Source: an uncultured bacterium (GTDB taxonomy: Bacteria > Bacillota > Clostridia > Oscillospirales > Acutalibacteraceae). From it: a DNA stretch of 24,621 bases. The notes under the pieces were generated by a model. The model was not told the origin of the DNA. It did no database searches and saw only the letters and a list, made by a program, of their open reading frames with translations. The position numbers and the translations under genes are program-made. Shown piece after piece: positions 1-8,041 of this stretch (within the stretch, counting starts at the first letter, position 1; the number at the start of each line of letters is the position of its first letter). The stretch lies in contig CAJMOH010000040.1 in the NCBI GenBank assembly GCA_905215055.1, forward strand, positions 1-24,621. Reading direction: 5' to 3'.

Positions 1-49
1 GACCTCTAGCGTGACAGGCTAGCGTTCTAACCAACTGAACTACCGGGCC
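1..49 (-). tRNA. tRNA-Asp (anticodon GTC), 3' part cut off by the window edge
   Basis: Read on the minus strand from 49, the sequence gives acceptor 5' strand GGCCCGG, a D-arm with GTTC/GAAC pairing, and a perfect 5-bp anticodon stem CTAGC/GCTAG around loop CTGTCAC. The anticodon GTC (positions 13-15) decodes aspartate. The window starts in the variable loop, so the T-arm, acceptor 3' strand and CCA end are missing. It lies just downstream of tRNA-Val on the same strand and is probably cotranscribed from the promoter at 225-253. Confidence 0.93.
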
Positions 50-56
50 ATATTTT

Positions 57-104
57 TGGGGCGCTGCCCCACACTGTGTGACCATACCCCATTGATGTGT
101 ATGG
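57..104 (-). other. tRNA-Val/tRNA-Asp spacer made of three small inverted repeats
   Basis: The spacer contains TGGGGC/GCCCCA (57-62 with 66-71), CACAC/GTGTG (70-74 with 76-80) and CCATAC/GTATGG (82-87 with 99-104). The last one overlaps the CCA end of tRNA-Val (102-104). There is no U-tract on the minus strand, so these do not look like terminators. They may affect processing of the two-tRNA precursor, which is an inference. Confidence 0.4.
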
Positions 105-178
105 TGGGGACAACAGGACTCGAACCTGTGACCCCCTGCTTGTAAGGCAGGTGCTCTAACCAGCTGAGCTATGCCCCC
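102..178 (-). tRNA. tRNA-Val (anticodon TAC)
   Basis: This is a full cloverleaf on the minus strand. Acceptor GGGGGCA (from 178) pairs with TGTCCCC, allowing one G-T. The D-arm is GCTC/GAGC, and the anticodon stem CCTGC/GCAGG encloses loop CTTACAA with anticodon TAC. The T-arm has the usual GGTTCGAGTCC sequence, the discriminator is A, and CCA is encoded in the DNA (ending at 102). The length is 77 nt. It is the first tRNA of a cluster that continues into tRNA-Asp. Confidence 0.97.
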
Positions 179-224
179 ATAAGCCCTTCACACATTTTGT
201 ATCGCCGCATCAGCGACGTTTAAT

Positions 225-253
225 ATCTTACACGATAACTGCCGATTTGTCAA
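225..253 (-). promoter_or_regulatory. Sigma-A-type promoter of the tRNA-Val/tRNA-Asp unit
   Basis: On the minus strand a consensus -35 TTGACA (248-253) is followed after exactly 17 nt by -10 TAAGAT (225-230), which matches 5 of 6 bases. Transcription would start near 218, about 40 nt upstream of tRNA-Val. The promoter lies directly behind the hslO stop codon. Confidence 0.85.
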
Positions 254-272
254 GCGGTTTTTTCAAAATATT

Positions 273-1178
273 TCAAGTTTTCTTTTTCTCCGACTCAGCG
301 GCCATCTTCGCCAGGTTTTCGATCTCCTCCCTGGTAAAGAGATACTTCTTGTTGCAGTAATGGCAAACAGTCTCCACAGCGCCCTGGGCGTCACCCTGCA
401 GGTTCAAAAGCTCCTTACTGCCCAGAGTGAGTAAGCCCCTGGCAAACCGCTCCTTGCTGCAATTGCACACATAGTGTACCGGCGCCTGATCCAGAATCTC
501 CACCTCAAAGCCATTCAAAGCCGCCCGGCACATTTCTTCCGGACTCATTCCCTTTGCCAACATGGTGGTAACAGAATCCAGTTGAGAGATATTCTGCTCC
601 AGACGGTCCAGAGCGACGTCATCGGCGCCAGGAAGGACCTGAATAAGCAGTCCTCCGGAAAGCATGGCCTCTCCCCTCTCCTTATCCACCAGAACGCCCA
701 GGGCGCACACGGTGGGGATCTGTTCGCTGCTGGCAAAGTAATTTGTCAGGTCCTCGGCAATCTCGCCGCTGACAAGCTCCACCTGGCCAATATAGGGGTC
801 CTTCTCCCCCAAGTCACGAATTACCGCAAGACGGCCCTGGCAGCCCACACCGCCTCCCACATCAATTTTCCCGTTGGGCTTGAGGGGAAGCTCCACATCT
901 GGATGATCTACATAGCCCCGAACGTTGCCATTGCAGTCGGAAATGGCGACCAAATTGCCCAATGGACCGCCTCCATAGACCTTCAGAGTCAGCGAGGCTC
1001 CCTCTATTTTCAGTAAATTTCCCATCAGAGAGGCACCGGTTAGAAGCCTTCCCAAAGCTGCGCAAGCCGTTTTGGAAAGTCCGTGAACCTTTTGCGCGGT
1101 ATATACAATTTCGCTGGAATCAATAGCAGAAGCCATCAGGCTTCCGTCAGAGGTGATGGTCCGTAAAATCTTATCCAT
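273..1178 (-). CDS. hslO: Hsp33 redox-regulated holdase chaperone
   Basis: This 301-residue cytosolic protein has the usual Hsp33 length. The N-terminal core begins MDKILRTITSDGS and carries the family's conserved SSEIVYTAQ and GGGP segments. The C-terminal redox switch is complete: C238-x-C240 and C272-x-x-C275, the four zinc ligands that in characterised Hsp33 form disulfides under oxidative stress and switch the protein into an ATP-independent holdase. The ATG start at 1178 follows AGGAAGGG at a slightly long spacing. The gene starts one base after the stop of the methyltransferase gene and is the last gene of the yerC unit. No clear terminator follows; the tRNA promoter starts within about 20 bases. 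Identification is firm. Confidence 0.96.
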   Translation of the reverse strand: MDKILRTITSDGSLMASAIDSSEIVYTAQKVHGLSKTACAALGRLLTGASLMGNLLKIEGASLTLKVYGGGPLGNLVAISDCNGNVRGYVDHPDVELPLKPNGKIDVGGGVGCQGRLAVIRDLGEKDPYIGQVELVSGEIAEDLTNYFASSEQIPTVCALGVLVDKERGEAMLSGGLLIQVLPGADDVALDRLEQNISQLDSVTTMLAKGMSPEEMCRAALNGFEVEILDQAPVHYVCNCSKERFARGLLTLGSKELLNLQGDAQGAVETVCHYCNKKYLFTREEIENLAKMAAESEKKKT

Positions 1179-1179
1179 A

Positions 1180-1935
1180 TCAAAGCTTTACCCTTCCTGT
1201 TTTTTTTGCAGCAAAAACAAGCCGCTGGCTGTCCTCTCTTGGCGGAAGAAAGGTCAGCTCGTCAAACATTTGAATATCTCCGAAGCCGGCTTGAGACAAC
1301 CGGCCTACAATCTCCTCTGCCGGATAAGCACGCTCTGAAAATCGCTCTGTACTCCGGGCATAAAGACGGCCTTCCGGCTGGAAAAAGTCCAGCTGAATGT
1401 CCACCCGTCCATCCTTGTGGCAGCGGTTTTGCCAAACGCAGTACACATGCTCTGTATCGTACACATAGGTTTCATTTCCCAAGATAACCTGGTGCTTATA
1501 CAGAGTATTCATGTCAAAGAGAAAATATCCCCCCGGATTCATGAAAAAGGATACCTTGTCAAAAACCTGCTGCAGTTCTTCCCCGTTTTTCAGGTGGTTC
1601 AGGCTGTCCAAGGTACACAAAACGGTGTCCACCGTCCCATACAGGTCGATGGACTGCATTTTTTGACAGAGAAATAGAATGTCGGCTCCCGCTTCGGCAC
1701 ACTTGGCCCTGGCCTCGGAAAGCATTTCCACAGAACCGTCAATGCCGTAAATATCCACACCCTGCCGGTACAGCTCCAGGGTCAGAGAGCCAGTGCCGCA
1801 GGCCAAATCCAGGGTCAAGCCCGGCGGATGGCCCAGACGTTTCATCAATTCTAAAAGATACGCGGCCCGCTTTGGATACTCCACATTTTCTGTCAGTTCG
1901 TCATAATACTGGGCAAATACAGAATAGCTTCTCAC
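1180..1935 (-). CDS. Class I SAM-dependent methyltransferase, substrate unknown
   Basis: The protein has 251 residues. Glycine-rich SAM-binding motif I, LDLACGTGS, lies at residues 43-50, the acidic end of strand 2 (YGIDGS) near 63-68, and DSLNHL around residue 110, as in Rossmann-fold methyltransferases of the Methyltransf_11/25 type. No feature identifies the substrate. The GTG start at 1935 overlaps the yerC stop as GTGA and is preceded by AAGGAG at 9 nt, so translation is probably coupled. The gene lies between a TrpR-like regulator and Hsp33. I cannot say whether the acceptor is a protein, an RNA or a small molecule. Confidence 0.85.
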   Translation of the reverse strand: MRSYSVFAQYYDELTENVEYPKRAAYLLELMKRLGHPPGLTLDLACGTGSLTLELYRQGVDIYGIDGSVEMLSEARAKCAEAGADILFLCQKMQSIDLYGTVDTVLCTLDSLNHLKNGEELQQVFDKVSFFMNPGGYFLFDMNTLYKHQVILGNETYVYDTEHVYCVWQNRCHKDGRVDIQLDFFQPEGRLYARSTERFSERAYPAEEIVGRLSQAGFGDIQMFDELTFLPPREDSQRLVFAAKKTGRVKL

Positions 1936-2237
1936 TCTTGAGGCTCCTTCTTCTTGTCCAACCGGCGAAACACCAGCTCGTAGCCATCGCTGCCGTAATT
2001 GAGAGAGCGATTCACCCGGCTGATGGTGGCGGTAGAGGCGCCAGTTTCCGCCACAATGTCGCTGTACACCTGCTTATGGCTGAGCATATGGGCCACCGCC
2101 AGCCGCTGAGACATGGCTTTCAGCTCGGGTACTGTACAGAGATCGTCAAAGAACCGGTAACACTCCTCTGGAGTTTCCAGAGCAAGAATGGCCTGAAAAA
2201 GAAAATCCGTGTTTTTGTCATGGATTTTTCCGTTCAT
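1932..2237 (-). CDS. yerC: YerC/YecD family TrpR-like DNA-binding protein
   Basis: This 101-residue protein has the TrpR-superfamily fold of the YerC family. The N-terminal helices (DFLFQAILALETPEECYRFF) are followed by a C-terminal helix-turn-helix around residues 52-78, in which GASTATISRVNRSL is the recognition region. Family members are thought to be transcriptional regulators; targets are not evident here. I chose ATG 2237 because AAAAGGAG lies 10 nt upstream (2248-2255). An in-frame ATG at 2270 would place that ribosome binding site inside the gene and has no site of its own. It is first in a three-gene unit with the methyltransferase and hslO. Confidence 0.88.
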   Translation of the reverse strand: MNGKIHDKNTDFLFQAILALETPEECYRFFDDLCTVPELKAMSQRLAVAHMLSHKQVYSDIVAETGASTATISRVNRSLNYGSDGYELVFRRLDKKKEPQE

Positions 2238-2278
2238 AATTCCTGCGCTCCTTTTCCGTGATAACTTCATGCTTTAAA

Positions 2279-2307
2279 ATTTTAGCATACAAAAGCAGAA
2301 AAGTAAA
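2279..2307 (-). promoter_or_regulatory. Promoter of yerC-methyltransferase-hslO, extended -10
   Basis: On the minus strand -35 TTTACT (2302-2307, 4 of 6) is followed after 17 nt by -10 TAAAAT (2279-2284) with an extended TGC just upstream. It lies in the short gap after lysA. A weak 5-bp AT-rich inverted repeat (GTAAA/TTTAC) at the lysA stop is the only terminator-like element, so read-through from lysA is possible. Confidence 0.65.
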
Positions 2308-2316
2308 CAGGAGAAT

Positions 2317-3612
2317 TTACACATCGTTGCGGACAAGATCCTCATAGGTTTCGCCCTTGATAACAATACGAGACTTTCCCTGGGAAACCATCACACAGGC
2401 GGGCTTCAAATTCCGGTTATAGTTGGACGCCATGGAATAATTATAAGCGCCGGTGGAGAGAACTGCCAAGATGTCGCCTTCCTCGGGCTTCTGGATAGGA
2501 GTATGCTCCTGGATCAGATCTCCGCTCTCACAGCACTTGCCAGCGATGGTGGCGGTATAAGCGGCAGGCTGGTCCGCCTTATTGGCAATCAGGCAGGTGT
2601 AGGCAGACTGATACAGAGCATAGCGGGGATTGTCAAACATGCCGCCGTCAATGGCCACATAATTGCGGACGCCGGGAATTTCCTTGATATTCCCCACTGT
2701 GTAAAGAGTGATGCCTGCCTCCCCCACAATGGAGCGTCCAGGCTCAATGTAGATCTTGGGCAGCTCTAGACCCAGCTCCCGGCATTTGTCGTGAACCATT
2801 GTGGAGACAGCCTCCATATACTCCTCGTAGGGGATGGCATCATCCTGCTGCGTGTAGTGAATGCCAAAACCGCCGCCCAGGTTCAAGGTCTCAAAGGTCA
2901 TGCCCAGCTGGTCACGCACTGTGGCAAAAAATTGCAGCATCACCTCAGCCGCGTGAACAAAGGGAGCTTTCTCCAAAATCTGAGACCCAATGTGACAGTG
3001 CAGTCCCTTTACAGAGATGTGGTCCATCTCCTTTGCCTGGCGGAGAGCCTCCATTGCCTCTCCGTTCGCCAAGTCAAGGCCAAATTTTGAATCCACCTGG
3101 CCCGTGCGGATAAACTCGTGGGTATGGGCGTCAATGCCCGGTTTGATCCGAAAGGAAATGGGCGCAACCACATTGTGTTCCTCCGCTGCGGCGTTCAGCT
3201 TCTTCAGCTCGGACAGGTTGTCCACCACAATGTCGCCCACATTGTTTTCCAGAGCCATGGTCAGCTCGCCGGTGGACTTGTTATTCCCCTGGAAATGAAT
3301 CTGTCCTCCCGGTACGCCGGCCTGAAGAGCGGTGTAAAGCTCTCCCCCAGACACCACCTCTACATCTAAGCCCTCGCTGAGAACAATGCGGTAAATCTCC
3401 TTGCAGCTAAAGGCCTTGCTGGCGTAAATGGGCTTTCCGTGTCCGTTGTAGTTTTTGGCGAAGGAGGCCACATAGCGGCGGCAGGTGCTCCGAATTTCGT
3501 CCTCGCTCATCACATACAGCGGCGTGCCGTACTGTTCTGCCAGCTGTACCGTGTCGCAGCCGCTGATCTCCAAATGGCCCTTCTCGTTTATTTTAAGACA
3601 GCTTGCAATCAT
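2317..3612 (-). CDS. lysA: Diaminopimelate decarboxylase
   Basis: This PLP enzyme decarboxylates meso-2,6-diaminopimelate to L-lysine, the last step of lysine synthesis. Its 431 residues match the family. The PLP-binding lysine is K66 in YASKAFSC of the N-terminal barrel. GLHCHIGSQI, LNLGGGFGIHY and EPGRSIVG are typical fold-type III decarboxylase segments, and CCESGD in the C-terminal domain supplies active-site residues from the partner subunit. The ATG at 3612 follows GGGGGA. It ends the tig-clp-lon-ysxC run, 17 nt after ysxC, and is separated from the riboswitch-controlled asd-dapA-dapB genes about 18 kb away. No lysine riboswitch is visible near it. Confidence 0.97.
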   Translation of the reverse strand: MIASCLKINEKGHLEISGCDTVQLAEQYGTPLYVMSEDEIRSTCRRYVASFAKNYNGHGKPIYASKAFSCKEIYRIVLSEGLDVEVVSGGELYTALQAGVPGGQIHFQGNNKSTGELTMALENNVGDIVVDNLSELKKLNAAAEEHNVVAPISFRIKPGIDAHTHEFIRTGQVDSKFGLDLANGEAMEALRQAKEMDHISVKGLHCHIGSQILEKAPFVHAAEVMLQFFATVRDQLGMTFETLNLGGGFGIHYTQQDDAIPYEEYMEAVSTMVHDKCRELGLELPKIYIEPGRSIVGEAGITLYTVGNIKEIPGVRNYVAIDGGMFDNPRYALYQSAYTCLIANKADQPAAYTATIAGKCCESGDLIQEHTPIQKPEEGDILAVLSTGAYNYSMASNYNRNLKPACVMVSQGKSRIVIKGETYEDLVRNDV

Positions 3613-3629
3613 GCTTGTCCCCCATTTCC

Positions 3630-4223
3630 CTATTTCCAGATTGATTGTTTTACCGCGGCTTCAATCCGCTGCTTTAATTCTTCGAGTCCAGTTCCCTTCG
3701 TGGAGGAAAATGGTTGCCAAACAATTTCCTCCTCCTGGAAAAGCTGGTTAAACAGAGCGGCCTGCTTCTCGGTTTCGCCCTTGTTCAGCCTGTCGCTCTT
3801 GGTACACACCACCATAAAGGGCAGTCCCGTCTGCTGCATAAAAGCGATCATCTGCAAATCGTCTGCCGTGGGCTTGTGGCGCATATCCACCAGCTGGATC
3901 ACCAAAGCCACATTTCGCTTCTGGGCGAAATATCCTTCCACCAGAGAGGCCCAGCGATCCCTCTCCCCCTTGGAAACCTTGGCGTATCCATAGCCAGGCA
4001 AATCCACAAGGCGGCAGTCGGGCAGCCGGTAAAAATTGATGGTGGCGGTTTTTCCAGGCGTGGCGCTGACACGGGCCAAAGCCTTCCGGTTGACCAGCTT
4101 ATTGATCAAAGAGGATTTTCCCACATTGGACTTTCCAGAAAAGACTATCTCTGGAACGCCTGCTTTGGGGAGCTGATCCTTTCTTCCAGCGGCCAGCTCA
4201 AAGGTCACGTTTTGAAAATCCAC
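3630..4223 (-). CDS. ysxC: Ribosome biogenesis GTPase YsxC/YihA (EngB)
   Basis: This 197-residue TRAFAC-class GTPase acts late in assembly of the 50S ribosomal subunit. The G motifs are clear: G1 GKSNVGKSS (residues 30-38), G3 DLPGYG (74-79), G4 TKSD (141-144) and a G5-like SSTKG. I chose the GTG start at 4223 because AAGGAGG lies 5 nt upstream and the resulting N-terminus has family length. An in-frame start at 4262 would overlap lon by 29 nt without a matching ribosome binding site. It starts 10 nt after the lon stop, an order (lon-ysxC) also known from Bacillus. Confidence 0.96.
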   Translation of the reverse strand: MDFQNVTFELAAGRKDQLPKAGVPEIVFSGKSNVGKSSLINKLVNRKALARVSATPGKTATINFYRLPDCRLVDLPGYGYAKVSKGERDRWASLVEGYFAQKRNVALVIQLVDMRHKPTADDLQMIAFMQQTGLPFMVVCTKSDRLNKGETEKQAALFNQLFQEEEIVWQPFSSTKGTGLEELKQRIEAAVKQSIWK

Positions 4224-4233
4224 AACAGCCTCC

Positions 4234-6660
4234 TTATTGATACAGCTCCGGCGACTGAGCATGCTGCTTGGCAGCTCCCGGCAGCACCACCGGGTCCTGG
4301 GTGACAGGCCGGGGCATATGAACCAAGGCGGTTTCCAAAACAGTATCCACCCGCTTGACCGGGATAAATTTCACGTTTTCCTTCACAACACTGTCTACCT
4401 CAGCCAAATCAGGCACGTTCTCAGCGGGGATCAACACCGTGGTCATGCCGTTTTTATACGCGGCCATGGATTTTTCCTTCAGTCCGCCGATGGGCAGCAC
4501 TCTTCCCTGTAAAGTGATCTCCCCTGTCATCGCTACATCGTGGCGCACAGGAATTCCACACAACGCGGAAGTAATCGCCGTCGCCATGGCAATGCCGGCA
4601 GAGGGACCGTCCTTGGGAACGGCGCCCTCGGGCGCGTGAATGTGAATGTCGCACTTTTCGTAGAATTTTGGAGAAATCCCCAGCGCTCCCGCCCGGGTGC
4701 GGATGCAGGTGATGGCCGCGTTGGCGGATTCCTTCATCACATCGCCCAGAGAGCCTGTGAGCTGGATTTTTCCGGTTCCCTCCATCACAGCCACCTCAAT
4801 GGGCAGCAGCTCGCCGCCAACGCTGGTCCAAGCCAGCCCGTTGACAAGGCCAATGGTATCCTCTCCGGCCAGCTGATCCTTGGAAAATTTCCGGGGACCT
4901 AACAGGCCTTCCAAATTTTCAGGCTTTACTGTAAAGGAGGTAAACTCTGGGTCAGAGACAATCATTTTGGCTGCCTTCCGGCAGATGGCGGCAATGGACC
5001 GCTCTAAAGTCCGCACGCCGGCTTCCCGGGTGTAGCCCTCGATCAGCTCTTTTACAGCGGCCTTGGTGAACTTCAGCTGAGCCGGCTGGATGCCGTGTTT
5101 CTTCAGCTGCTTTTTAATCAGGTGCCGGGTGGCGATATTGATCTTTTCCTCCAGGGTGTAGCTGCCCAGCTCGATAATATCCATGCGGTCGTACAGAGGG
5201 CCGGGAATCCGCCCCGCGTCATTGGCCGTGGTGATGAACAGCACCTGGCTCAAATCAAAGGGCATGTCCACATAGTGGTCGGTAAATTCCGTGTTTTGCT
5301 CAGGGTCCAGCACCTCCAGCAGCGCGGAGGCGGGATCGCCCTTAAAGTTTTGCCCCAGCTTGTCAATTTCGTCCAACAAAATCAGAGGGTTATTGACGCC
5401 GGCCTGTTTCACTGCGTTGATAATCCTGCCGGGCATCGATCCCACATAGGTGCGCCGGTGGCCCATAATCTCAGCCTCATCGCTGACGCCGCCCAGAGAG
5501 ACCCGCACATATTTCCGGCCGGTAGCCTCCGCAATCGATCGGGCGATGGAGGTCTTTCCCACACCGGGAGGACCCGCCAAGCAGATAATCTGCCCTGTCT
5601 GCTGGGGGGCCAGGCTCTTAACCGCCAGGATTTCGATAAAACGCTCCTTTACTTTTTCCAGGCCGTAATGGTCCCGGTCCAAAATCCGCTGAGCGCGCTT
5701 TAAATCCAGCTTTTCCTTGGAGGACTTTTTCCAGGGAAGCTCCAAGCAGGTGTCCAGATACATGCGAATGACACTGGCCTCGTGAGAACCATAGGGCATG
5801 CGGTACAGCTTGTCGCACTCCTTCAAAAGCTTTTCCTCACAGACCTGGGGCAACTTTAGAGCCAGCACCTTTTCCCGCAGCTCATCCGCCTCCTGCTGGG
5901 GATTATCGTCCTCTCCAAGCTCGTTGGCAATGGCGCGCATTTGCTCCTTTAGGAAATACTCGCGCTGATTCTCGTCCATCTGAGCCTGAGCCTTTTGATT
6001 GATCTCGTTTTCAACTGCCAGAATTTTAATCTCCTCTGTAACGATGTCAATCAGCTTCTGCATCCGTTTCAGGGGCCGCAGCTCATCCAGAATATATTGC
6101 TTGCGCTCAAAGTCGATGGAAATATTTGAGGCGATGTAATCGGCCAGCCGGCCGCAGTCCTTCTCCTGCAAAACGCCCAGCAGCACATCGGGAGGCACAT
6201 GCTTGAACAGGCGCAAATAATCATCAAATTTTTCATGAATAATCCGAAGCAGGGCCTCGGAACGGTAGGAGGGCTTATAGGTGAGTACCGGACACTTGGT
6301 CACATCACCCAGCAGATAAGGCTCTTCCCGCAGCAAGGAGTTGATCTCGCCCCGGCAAATCCCCTCTACATGAAGCTTGATGCCCTCTTCGGAATGATGA
6401 ATTACCTGCTTGATGCGGGCAATTACACCGATTTTATACAGGTCCTCTCCGCTGGGCTCCTTGTCCGAAAGGTCAGTCTGGGTGACCAGAAAGATCAAGC
6501 GGTCCTTAGAAAGAGCCTCCGATACTGCCAGCACAGACTTTTTCCGGGCCACATCAAACTGAAGCATCATGCCGGGGAAAAACACCAGGCCTCGTACCGC
6601 CAGCACCGGCAGCACCAGATTGTTTTCAATTTTAGGGTTGTCGTCTGTAAGATTTTGCAT
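4234..6660 (-). CDS. lon: ATP-dependent serine protease Lon (LonA)
   Basis: This is an 808-residue soluble AAA+ protease. The N-terminal substrate-recognition domain (LPVLAVRGLVFFPGMM) is followed by a coiled segment, then the ATPase with Walker A GPPGVGKTS (363-371), Walker B LILLDEID (426-433) and a sensor region ITTANDAG. The protease domain carries catalytic S687 in KDGPSAGIAM and K730 in GGLKEK, the Lon Ser-Lys dyad. ATG 6660 is preceded by TAGGAG at 7 nt; an upstream in-frame TTG at 6684 lacks a site and lies in a hairpin. It degrades misfolded and specific regulatory proteins. It follows clpX by 60 nt and precedes ysxC by 10 nt. Confidence 0.98.
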   Translation of the reverse strand: MQNLTDDNPKIENNLVLPVLAVRGLVFFPGMMLQFDVARKKSVLAVSEALSKDRLIFLVTQTDLSDKEPSGEDLYKIGVIARIKQVIHHSEEGIKLHVEGICRGEINSLLREEPYLLGDVTKCPVLTYKPSYRSEALLRIIHEKFDDYLRLFKHVPPDVLLGVLQEKDCGRLADYIASNISIDFERKQYILDELRPLKRMQKLIDIVTEEIKILAVENEINQKAQAQMDENQREYFLKEQMRAIANELGEDDNPQQEADELREKVLALKLPQVCEEKLLKECDKLYRMPYGSHEASVIRMYLDTCLELPWKKSSKEKLDLKRAQRILDRDHYGLEKVKERFIEILAVKSLAPQQTGQIICLAGPPGVGKTSIARSIAEATGRKYVRVSLGGVSDEAEIMGHRRTYVGSMPGRIINAVKQAGVNNPLILLDEIDKLGQNFKGDPASALLEVLDPEQNTEFTDHYVDMPFDLSQVLFITTANDAGRIPGPLYDRMDIIELGSYTLEEKINIATRHLIKKQLKKHGIQPAQLKFTKAAVKELIEGYTREAGVRTLERSIAAICRKAAKMIVSDPEFTSFTVKPENLEGLLGPRKFSKDQLAGEDTIGLVNGLAWTSVGGELLPIEVAVMEGTGKIQLTGSLGDVMKESANAAITCIRTRAGALGISPKFYEKCDIHIHAPEGAVPKDGPSAGIAMATAITSALCGIPVRHDVAMTGEITLQGRVLPIGGLKEKSMAAYKNGMTTVLIPAENVPDLAEVDSVVKENVKFIPVKRVDTVLETALVHMPRPVTQDPVVLPGAAKQHAQSPELYQ

Positions 6661-6683
6661 GTATGTTCTCCTAAATACCAGCA

Positions 6684-6711
6684 AAAGGCTGGGGACGGCG
6701 CCTCAGCCTTT
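6684..6711 (-). other. Hairpin between clpX and lon
   Basis: A perfect 8-bp stem AAAGGCTG/CAGCCTTT (6684-6691 with 6704-6711) encloses a 12-nt GC-rich loop in the 60-nt clpX-lon gap. On the minus strand only TTTTG follows, so it is at best a weak terminator or attenuator. It may also be an mRNA processing or stability element. Confidence 0.45.
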
Positions 6712-6720
6712 GTTGTTGTT

Positions 6721-8022
6721 TTATGAAACCGAATCCCTGCGGTCCCGGCGCTTCGGCTGGGTAATTTTAATCTTGACAGGTTTCCGGTCCTTGTTGTACA
6801 CGATCTGAGGGGCTTCACCCTTTTCCACGGTCTCCTCTGTAATGATGACCTTTTCAATGGTGTAATCGCTGGGAACCCGGTACATCAAGGGCATCAGAAT
6901 GTCCTCCATGATAGAACGCAGGCCGCGGGCGCCTGTCTTGCGCTCCAGGGTCTTTTTCGCCACCGCGGTTAAGGCGTCATCTGTAAACTCCAAGTCCACC
7001 TTATCCAGATCGAACAGTTTTTTGTACTGGTTCAGCAGGGAATTTTTCGGCTCCCGCAAAATTCGCACCAAAGATTCCTCGTCCAAGGCGTTCAGAGCGG
7101 TAATCACCGGAATGCGCCCCACCAGCTCTGGAATCAGTCCGTATTTCACCAGATCGTGAGGGGTGACGTCCTTCATCCAATCGATCCGCTCCAGCTCCTT
7201 TTTGCCGTGGACCTCTCCCCCGAACCCTAAGGAACCGGAGGCTGTCCGCCGCTGAACGATCTTTTCCAAACCGTCAAAGGCGCCGCCGCAGATAAAGAGA
7301 ATGTTGGAGGTGTTGATATTGATGGCCTCCTGCTGAGGATGCTTTCTCCCTCCCTTGGGAGGCACGCTGGCGACGGTTCCCTCCAGGATTTTCAGCAGCG
7401 CCTGCTGCACGCCTTCACCGCTGACATCCCGAGTGATGGACTGATTTTCAGACTTCCGGGAAATTTTATCAATTTCATCAATATAGATAATGCCCCGTTC
7501 CGCTTTAAAAATGTCATAGTCCGCGGCCTGAATCAGCCGGAGAAGGATATTCTCCACATCCTCGCCCACATAGCCGGCCTCTGTTAAAGTGGTGGCGTCG
7601 GCGATGGCAAAGGGTACATCCAGCAGCTTCGCGAGGGTTTGGGCCAAATAGGTCTTTCCGACACCAGTGGGGCCCAGCAGAAGCACATTGCTTTTGGTGA
7701 TCTCCACATCATCGTCAGAAAAATAGATGCGCTTATAGTGGTTATAAACCGCAACGGCAAGAGCCATTTTCGCGTTGTCCTGGCCCACCACATATTCGTC
7801 CAGCTTTTTCTTGATCTCCTGGGGCTTTGGAAGGAGGATGCCCACCTCTTTCTCGTCGCTCCTTCCCTTCTTTAAGCGGTCCTCGTCCTCGATAATGGAC
7901 ATGCACAGCCGCACGCAAGCGTCGCAAATATACACGCCGGACCCGGCAATCAGCCGGTCCGCCACAGACTGAGGCTTTCCGCAGAAGGAACAGCAGATCT
8001 CATGGTCGTTGCTGTTTGGCAT
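6721..8022 (-). CDS. clpX: ClpX, ATPase/unfoldase subunit of ClpXP
   Basis: This 433-residue AAA+ unfoldase feeds substrates to ClpP. The N-terminal zinc-binding domain has C11/C14 and C33/C36 (a further Cys lies at 10). Walker A GPTGVGKT is at 117-124 and Walker B IIYIDEID at 178-185. The pore loop GYVGED at 150-155 and the ClpP-docking IGF-type loop region, here LGFGGE, follow the family pattern. ATG 8022 was preferred to an upstream in-frame start because AAAGGGAG lies 7 nt before it and the zinc finger then starts at the expected position. It lies 19 nt behind clpP in the usual tig-clpP-clpX order. Confidence 0.98.
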   Translation of the reverse strand: MPNSNDHEICCSFCGKPQSVADRLIAGSGVYICDACVRLCMSIIEDEDRLKKGRSDEKEVGILLPKPQEIKKKLDEYVVGQDNAKMALAVAVYNHYKRIYFSDDDVEITKSNVLLLGPTGVGKTYLAQTLAKLLDVPFAIADATTLTEAGYVGEDVENILLRLIQAADYDIFKAERGIIYIDEIDKISRKSENQSITRDVSGEGVQQALLKILEGTVASVPPKGGRKHPQQEAININTSNILFICGGAFDGLEKIVQRRTASGSLGFGGEVHGKKELERIDWMKDVTPHDLVKYGLIPELVGRIPVITALNALDEESLVRILREPKNSLLNQYKKLFDLDKVDLEFTDDALTAVAKKTLERKTGARGLRSIMEDILMPLMYRVPSDYTIEKVIITEETVEKGEAPQIVYNKDRKPVKIKITQPKRRDRRDSVS

Positions 8023-8041
8023 CCGTCCACTCCCTTTCTTA

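Noticed and set aside
2302..2325. A terminator at the end of lysA
   Set aside because: The GTAAA/TTTAC stem has only five AT-rich pairs and overlaps the yerC -35; it is too weak to call.
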